DNA of 64,000 bases from Syngnathus acus (Eukaryota; Chordata; Actinopteri; Syngnathiformes; Syngnathidae). Positions within the stretch are counted from its first letter, which is position 1. Every line of letters starts with the position of its first letter. The notes below the pieces were generated by a model. That model did not search any database, was not told the origin of the DNA, and saw only the letters and a program-made list of their open reading frames with translations. Below, one piece after another: positions 58,901 through 64,000 of this stretch. Where the stretch lies: NCBI RefSeq assembly GCF_901709675.1, contig NC_051090.1:1113342-1177341 (forward strand), read 5' to 3'. Both the position numbers and the translations under genes were made by a program.

Positions 58901-61691
58901 TGGACACCCACGTCACTTTGAGCCGACCCGTGGGATCTTCCGCGAAGCTCATATCTCGGCGGGGTTTCAGAGGAACGCCTGCAGGTGGAAGAGAACACTT
59001 TTGTTTTGTAATTATTCCTACACACATGGCAAAAGTGCTTTGCAATTCTGGTTTTATATATTAATAGTTGTGCTTGATTTCTTTTTACCCATTGAAATCT
59101 GTGAACAACAAAACAGGAATGACTTTTAATCAACAAACATCACGAGGTCGGTCGGTCGGGGGTCACCTTTGTAAAGATTAGCTGGCGTTTGACACGTGCG
59201 TCCGCATCCATTGAAGCAACACTTCCGAGGGGATGGACAATGTCGGTCTAGCGAGCAGCTTTCCACGCAGGCTGCGGCAAAACCGGTGGCACGCTGTGGC
59301 GGAGGGCAGTCGCCCTGTCTGGATGACCTCAGAGAGGTCAGAAACTCGCTGCTGGTCATACACTCCGTCTGCTTCTGTTGAACGCATGAGAGACGGCAAT
59401 GGGAAATTCATTCGTTCATTCGGAAATAAAACAAATAGAAATCAAAACATAAAAATAGAAATAGAATGGAAATTCAATCAAACAGTGCTGATATTTTACC
59501 TCACATGACTTCAGCATCTTGTTGGTGTCCCAAAGCTCTTTACATGGTTGAAGGCACTTGATACAAGGAAGAAGAAAATAAATGTCACTTTTTATTTGGA
59601 TTTCTGAAATGATCACGTCCAACAAATGGCATTTCCATGAAACTTGAAAGGAGCTTTAGTAATGTGTGGGAAAGGGAATCAAAAAGTGCAAATGTTGCAG
59701 ATGTGCAGATTTGGGAAGGAGAATATCATCAAATAAAATGTTGGTTCTCGGCCCTCGATGAACAAGAAGCGAGAGGGGATAAAGCAGATCGTATTTTTCA
59801 AGGGCTCAGACAACACACAGAAGGTTGACAGAACTGCTGAATGATGGCTCTTTGCAAATCACAACCAGACAGCATATAAAAACCGAGGTTTCGGCCCCAA
59901 CCTCCAGCCCACCCCCCCCATCCGTCTGTCCGTCCATCTCCCTCAGCTACCCACTGTTTCTGGCTTCAATTATTTCTTCCATCTTACTGATTTAAAGAGA
60001 ACAGAACAAAAATCCATAAAAAGTCCAATTTAAACAACTAATCAGATACTTATAGATATAAATGGTATTTCCAACAACACCAAAAAAGTCATACATATGT
60101 GGGAAAAAAACACATTATACACATATAGTGGACAACTTGTATCAGAAGTTTGAATTGTAGTAGTAATTAAATGATTAAAAATGTTTAAATTTGAAATGAG
60201 ATGATTGTAATTAAGTCGAGTTCAAACTAAAGAGCGTTGTTTTTGTCGCGCCCTAGGCTAAAATTTCAATTCCGTAAAACAGATACTGTACATGTAGGCT
60301 GTTTCTTTTGTAAGCATGTGTAAATTGCCAACGGAATGGGTGTCAAATAAAATCTTTTCTAAGGCGCTACAATGTGTTAGTGGACATCCCGCAGCCTCGC
60401 ACCTGGTACCTATTCTTATTTTGCTATTGTGAGAAGGACGGAGATAAAATGGGAGTAGAAGCGAAAAGAGGAATTTGCTGCTGAGTGAGTTTTCCATGGA
60501 TTTGCTGGTGATGTGACACAAACCATATGTGTTGCTGCAACATCTGTCTGACGTGTGTCTTTGATATAGAAAGTTCATGTCATCAAAGAACAGATAAAAC
60601 ACGACAGTTTATGAGACCCAGTTTACCAATATCAGCTGTCTCCCGCTTGTTGGCTCAAATGGACTCCAGCCTTGGTAATATGAAGTATTTATGTTCCTAA
60701 TGCCCTGCGATTTGCGCTATAGTGCAGATAAGATCTGCTACAAGTGTTTCATAATGTGGCAATAATATATGAGGCTCCTCTGGGACTACCTTCTCCAAGA
60801 CTTTGTGGAAATGTTCCTCCAAAGGTTTATTGCCAAAAGGCTTTATGAGAGCTTCAATAAAAAAAATGAATTGATTGAACCTGACAGTAACTTTACTGTA
60901 ATTAATTGGATAAACGTTTGGATGAAAATGACACTGGTGTTTACAGTGGTTTTCTGCCAACATAAGAAAATGGTCGAGAACTGATGACAAATTTAAAGTA
61001 CTCCAAAAAAAGGACCTTTCCTCTTCTAAATTACCATGGCAACCAATAAGCAGTGCATGGTTGTGTGCAGTTTTTGTCCATACTTGGTAACTAACGCTAC
61101 CAATGAGGTGTGATTTGGCCCAGAAGATCAGATGTGAGAGCATTTTGATCACACCTGACATCGGTTAATGCTCTTTTGTGTTCACAGAATAGTTTATGGC
61201 TGCATTCTAGTTAACATACAATGTGCGGGATTTTGTGCAATGTGGTTCATAGAGACACAGAACCATTTTGACCTCCATATTCCTTGTGAAATGTACATAT
61301 TGCTTTAGTGAATGATGCAAACTTGCAGCCAAGATGGAAAATGGCAAAAATGAAATATGTCTTCCAGCTGAGAAAAAAACTTGTAAAACTGAGCCTCCAG
61401 CACAGACACTGGAACTGTTGGAAAAGGATGGTATTCTAATAAAGGTGGATGGAGTTTAGAATTATAATATTTATTCAAGTAGTCCAACATCATGATGAAA
61501 GTATGCATTACAGTATTCACACATTTTCAAAACAACTCAATAGTTGCTCAGACACCAAATAACAAGAGCAACAGAAATTCAAACAACATGACGTCAACTG
61601 AGGTTAATTCAGTGTTGTACTTCAACAGCATTTGTGTACTTACCTGTGCACAGCGCCTGTGGTTCTCACACCAAACCAGAACTTGGTCATT
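52825..61691 (-). CDS. anos1: anos1 (KAL1), anosmin-1, exons 2-14 (5' end missing)
   Basis: Anosmin-1 is a secreted extracellular-matrix glycoprotein that binds heparan sulphate and modulates FGF receptor signalling, axon guidance and GnRH-neuron migration; loss in humans causes X-linked Kallmann syndrome. Thirteen exons join in frame to 626 residues, matching human exons 2-14 in order, phase and content. They give the cysteine-rich box ([17 protein letters not shown]), a WAP domain with all eight cysteines ([21 protein letters not shown]), then four fibronectin III domains. FnIII-1 contains [20 protein letters not shown]. Exon 1 with signal peptide and start codon is not in the window. The His-rich tail of the human protein is missing. 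A Ser/Pro-rich linker sits between FnIII-2 and FnIII-3. Teleosts can carry two paralogues; which one this is cannot be told here. Confidence 0.95.
53044..53276 (-). CDS. anos1: anos1 exon 13 (first half of FnIII-4)
   Basis: A 233-base exon, phase 1 in and phase 0 out, encoding [31 protein letters not shown] and [12 protein letters not shown], matching the human stretch from KPENLSASF to GFQVTWAEV. Donor GCGCCG|gtgaga. Confidence 0.92.
53422..53584 (-). CDS. anos1: anos1 exon 12 (end of FnIII-3)
   Basis: A 163-base exon, phase 0 in and phase 1 out. It encodes [20 protein letters not shown] and [15 protein letters not shown], aligning with LQDLSFSCKYKVTVQ and FFTTPPCSALKGK of human anosmin-1. 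Confidence 0.93.
54104..54198 (-). CDS. anos1: anos1 exon 11 (FnIII-3)
   Basis: A 95-base exon, phase 1 in and phase 0 out, encoding [19 protein letters not shown], equal to [20 protein letters not shown] in human. Acceptor ttgtattgcag, donor GTGCAG|gtacat. Confidence 0.92.
54694..54924 (-). CDS. anos1: anos1 exon 10 (Ser/Pro linker and start of FnIII-3)
   Basis: A 231-base exon, phase 1 in and phase 1 out. A Ser/Pro-rich linker (about 20 residues dominated by Ser) leads to [20 protein letters not shown], which matches LEVGAPFYQDGQLQVKVYW in human FnIII-3. The donor CATG|gtgggt is chosen because it gives the phase needed by the next exon; the open frame past it runs to a stop and has no similarity to anosmin-1. 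Confidence 0.9.
55018..55156 (-). CDS. anos1: anos1 exon 9 (end of FnIII-2)
   Basis: A 139-base exon, phase 0 in and phase 1 out, encoding [20 protein letters not shown] then [18 protein letters not shown]. YWGQxRLKS is a block shared with human anosmin-1. Confidence 0.95.
56353..56545 (-). CDS. anos1: anos1 exon 8 (core of FnIII-2)
   Basis: A 193-base exon, phase 2 in and phase 0 out. It encodes [28 protein letters not shown] and a very basic stretch ([16 protein letters not shown]), matching human [20 protein letters not shown] and its KKKRRK run. The basic run is a likely heparin-binding surface. Confidence 0.93.
56682..56751 (-). CDS. anos1: anos1 exon 7 (start of FnIII-2)
   Basis: A 70-base exon, phase 1 in and phase 2 out, encoding [19 protein letters not shown] and MTER, matching DPSAPPAPANLRLANSTVN in human. 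Donor AGAAAG|gtactc. Confidence 0.9.
57693..57822 (-). CDS. anos1: anos1 exon 6 (second half of FnIII-1)
   Basis: A 130-base exon, phase 0 in and phase 1 out, encoding [20 protein letters not shown] then [16 protein letters not shown]. Acceptor with an eight-T tract; donor ATAAAG|gtcaga. Confidence 0.95.
58794..58978 (-). CDS. anos1: anos1 exon 5 (first half of FnIII-1)
   Basis: A 185-base exon, phase 1 in and phase 0 out. It encodes [31 protein letters not shown] and [16 protein letters not shown]. This follows human FnIII-1 closely, including the heparan-sulphate and FGFR-interacting region. Donor CCATG|gtaaat. Confidence 0.95.
59167..59374 (-). CDS. anos1: anos1 exon 4 (WAP domain)
   Basis: A 208-base exon, phase 0 in and phase 1 out. 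It encodes the end of the cysteine-rich box (ECMTSSEFL) and the complete four-disulphide-core WAP domain from [20 protein letters not shown] to CGRTCQTP. Eight cysteines are present in the expected spacing, with the LYKG that leads into FnIII-1. Confidence 0.96.
59500..59556 (-). CDS. anos1: anos1 exon 3 (CLQPCKE...)
   Basis: A 57-base, phase 0 exon with acceptor tgtatcaag and donor GTGAG|gtaaaa. It encodes [19 protein letters not shown], the second part of the cysteine-rich box (CLEPCKE in human). Human anosmin-1 has a longer stretch here, so the fish exon is shorter. Confidence 0.9.
59557..61643. other. anos1 intron 2
   Basis: AT-rich intron. A minus-strand frame at 60697-61161 is open for 154 codons from an ATG but has no recognisable domain. 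Confidence 0.5.
61644..61691 (-). CDS. anos1: anos1 exon 2 (cysteine-rich box)
   Basis: A 48-base, phase 0 exon encoding [16 protein letters not shown], matching NNGSLVWCQNHKQCSK in human anosmin-1. Acceptor cccctag, donor CACAG|gtaagt. Confidence 0.93.
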
Positions 61692-62143
61692 CTAGGGGAA
61701 GAAGAAAAAGGTATTCAAATTTAGAAGGATGAATACAGTCTTTTCTTAAACATGTCTTTTTCTGTAGTAGCCACTAGGGGGAGACTCCCGTTGATCGAAA
61801 AAAAACCCGAATTTCTTGTAGAAAATGATGTTGCTTATTTGTTGAAATAACTTTCATTTTAGTTAAAATATTTATTAAATCATTTCAGAAAAAATACAGT
61901 TTGTCAAATTTGTTGAAAGAAGAAAAAAGTTCAAATGCAAGTCATGTTAGACTCCAAACCCAACAGTGATGTCACAAGTGCAATACATATCTATAGATAC
62001 TATTTTGTAGTCTCACATAGTTTGTTGCCTATAAAATGCTTTGCTACCATAATTGTGTGAATCCGCCATTGAGCATCCAAACATCCCTAACAGCACAACC
62101 TGTCTGTTGCCTCAATAGTATTAGCCTGTATCTGTCTGTCTGT

Positions 62144-62184
<41 letters not shown>

Positions 62185-64000
62185 TGTCTGTGCGCTTATG
62201 TGTAGGAAAGCTAAGCCCTTTTAATGACGACTAAACCCTCTCCTAAGTGAGCTGCATTTAGCTTAAAACTCAACTCACCCATGTGCACACACTTTTCTCC
62301 TTTATTGTGACGTTGGCGTGAAGGGCTAAGAGCTTCAAGTTGAATGAACTTTTAAGACTGAATGATAGTGGCGGTGTAAATACAACTGACTTCAACTCCC
62401 CTCACCTGCATTGACAAAAATATTTCTTCTCCAGAACATGTCATTGTACTCCATCGGGATCGAGTTTATGATGGAACAAAACAACGGAGTGCTTTTAGTG
62501 CTTTTGGCTTGACTTTCCAATTCTTTTCATTTTGCAGAATGCCATTGTAGTGCTGCCAGATGAACGTAGTCGACCTTGTATTAAGGAGCCTTTTAAACTC
62601 CACGCTGGAATTCTATCAATCAAATGCTCAGTGATGCTCAGTCAAGACGACTTGCGGTTCGACGACTGTCTCCTTATCTTTGGACGGATCTACTGTCATC
62701 TTTTTTTCCTGTTCCTGATCCAAATACAGTCAAGACTGCGGCCCGGTCCCGGTTGCTTTGTCAGTTAATTGCACTTCAATTTCATCTCAAATTGAAGCAT
62801 AAACATTCACACACGGAGGTATGCAATGTGTGATTTGAATCGTAAAGTTAAAGATTGATTTATACCACGTAGAATGCTAAGTCTACAGTGGAGTTAATCA
62901 TAGATGTGCCATAACATAAGTACTACATGGCCACGCATAACTAGTGGAAAAACTGAGAATTGCTCACGTCATAGTGTCACATTTCCATATCCAAAGAGGG
63001 GAAAAAAACAAAGAAATCCCAGACTGACACCACAACACCAACACAAACAAACATATGAGGACACTGGGTGCAATTATTCAGCAAGCATCTTTGCCTTGTT
63101 GTCAAACTGTTGAATTTAAAAGCAACTATGTTAAATGTTGATTCGTGTTCTTATCAATTATAGTAATAGTGCTGAGATGATTAATTTGTTCGATGATGTT
63201 CAAGAAGAATGTATGATTTCACAAGTGTCTAAACGGGCAACCCTTGTACAGCTGTGGACATGCAACAAGACCGATATAAATCACACTTGAACCAGATGCG
63301 TCAATAAAAAAAAAAGTGTTTGCCAGAGAAAAGGAAAGTAAGGGTGCATGTGGGTGTTGCGGTTACTCTTTGTGGTGAGGTGCAGTCAAAAGTCCATTTA
63401 ACATGCGGCATTAACTCGGCTAATCAGTCGCAGATGACCAGAGACGAACAGTGTGTGAGCACCAATGCTTGTAAATGCATCATGACTAGCTTCCACTCAC
63501 CAGTGCTTCCCAAAAATCACAATTCTGAGGTGGAACCTTTCCCGACAGAAGCCCCTAATTGTTCGTGATACGTTTGTAGTCAGGCCACATCCTGAAAAGC
63601 ATCGCAACAGTTGGAATTCTACTAGTTGGAAGTATTCGACTTTAGCATCACAAAGTTTCAGCCTATATGGATGAAAATAAATAGAGGAGCCGCTCCAATT
63701 AAGATGAGAAATCCCAGAAGAAATTCAAAAGTGGCATCTCCATTTTGTGGCATTCGAGTTGCTAAATGGCCCAGCCAGCCCTATTATAAATAGTAACTGA
63801 ATTCCAAATTGTACAACCGTCTTGGAATGTCTTATCTAGGTTTCAGGTGACAGTCACCCCCACATCAGCAAAAGATTTCTCAACCCTCTCGGACCGATCG
63901 AATGACTGGGAGGTCTATGCAGGCTGCTTCTTGATTCTGCCAAATGAAGCAAGTCTTTATATCATTTCAAAATCATCATCTTCTTTGCCGCGTGCGAGAC
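61692..64000. other. anos1 intron 1 (partial)
   Basis: Upstream of exon 2 to the right edge. Contains the CTGT/CTGC repeat and a CTCF-like site near 61771. No signal-peptide exon was found, so exon 1 lies beyond 64,000. Confidence 0.6.
62131..62192. repeat. (CTGT/CTGC)n microsatellite
   Basis: CTGT units flank a core of about nine CTGC units, in anos1 intron 1. Confidence 0.93.

Overview
The window is genomic DNA from a vertebrate, most likely a teleost fish. Genes are split into many short GT-AG exons, introns are rich in microsatellites (CT, GGAA, CA, CTCA and TGCC tracts), and a tRNA-derived SINE with a CTTTAA tail is present. Exon sequences match vertebrate families closely, but N-termini and intron sizes differ from mammals. 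I see no bacterial, viral or CRISPR features. I cannot fix the species; 'percomorph-like teleost' is only an inference.

Three protein-coding genes lie head to tail, all on the minus strand. (1) Positions 1 to about 43,920 hold the 5' half of a PDE4B-type cAMP phosphodiesterase gene. It contains alternative first exons and the exons for UCR1, LR1 and the start of UCR2. The rest of UCR2 and the catalytic domain lie beyond the left edge. (2) Positions 47,372 to about 51,900 hold a complete SENP3/SENP5-type SUMO protease gene, closest to SENP5: nine coding exons, 682 residues, with the His-Asp-Cys catalytic residues visible. (3) Positions 52,825 to 61,691 and on past the right edge hold the anosmin-1 gene (anos1/KAL1). 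Thirteen coding exons, equivalent to human exons 2-14, encode the cysteine-rich box, a WAP domain and four fibronectin III domains. Exon 1 with the signal peptide is not in the window.

The most interesting part is the promoter and isoform architecture of pde4b. Two N-termini are the expected PDE4B1-type (exons at 40,185 and 37,728) and PDE4B3-type (35,131). Two more candidate first exons are less expected. One at 18,805 has a HFxFSEE-like motif and splices in the right phase to UCR1. One at 3,354 sits exactly where mammalian super-short PDE4 forms begin and ends in the phase needed to join the FKRML exon. The SENP gene has a strong-context upstream ORF that overlaps its start codon and ends in an ATGA overlap with Met10. 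The SENP promoter, with a full CRE palindrome, lies less than 1 kb beyond the anos1 stop.

The remaining sequence is intron or intergenic DNA with simple repeats, one SINE, short palindromic elements and a few CTCF-like motifs. Exon boundaries were read by hand from splice signals, phase and family similarity; transcription starts and poly(A) sites are not resolved.
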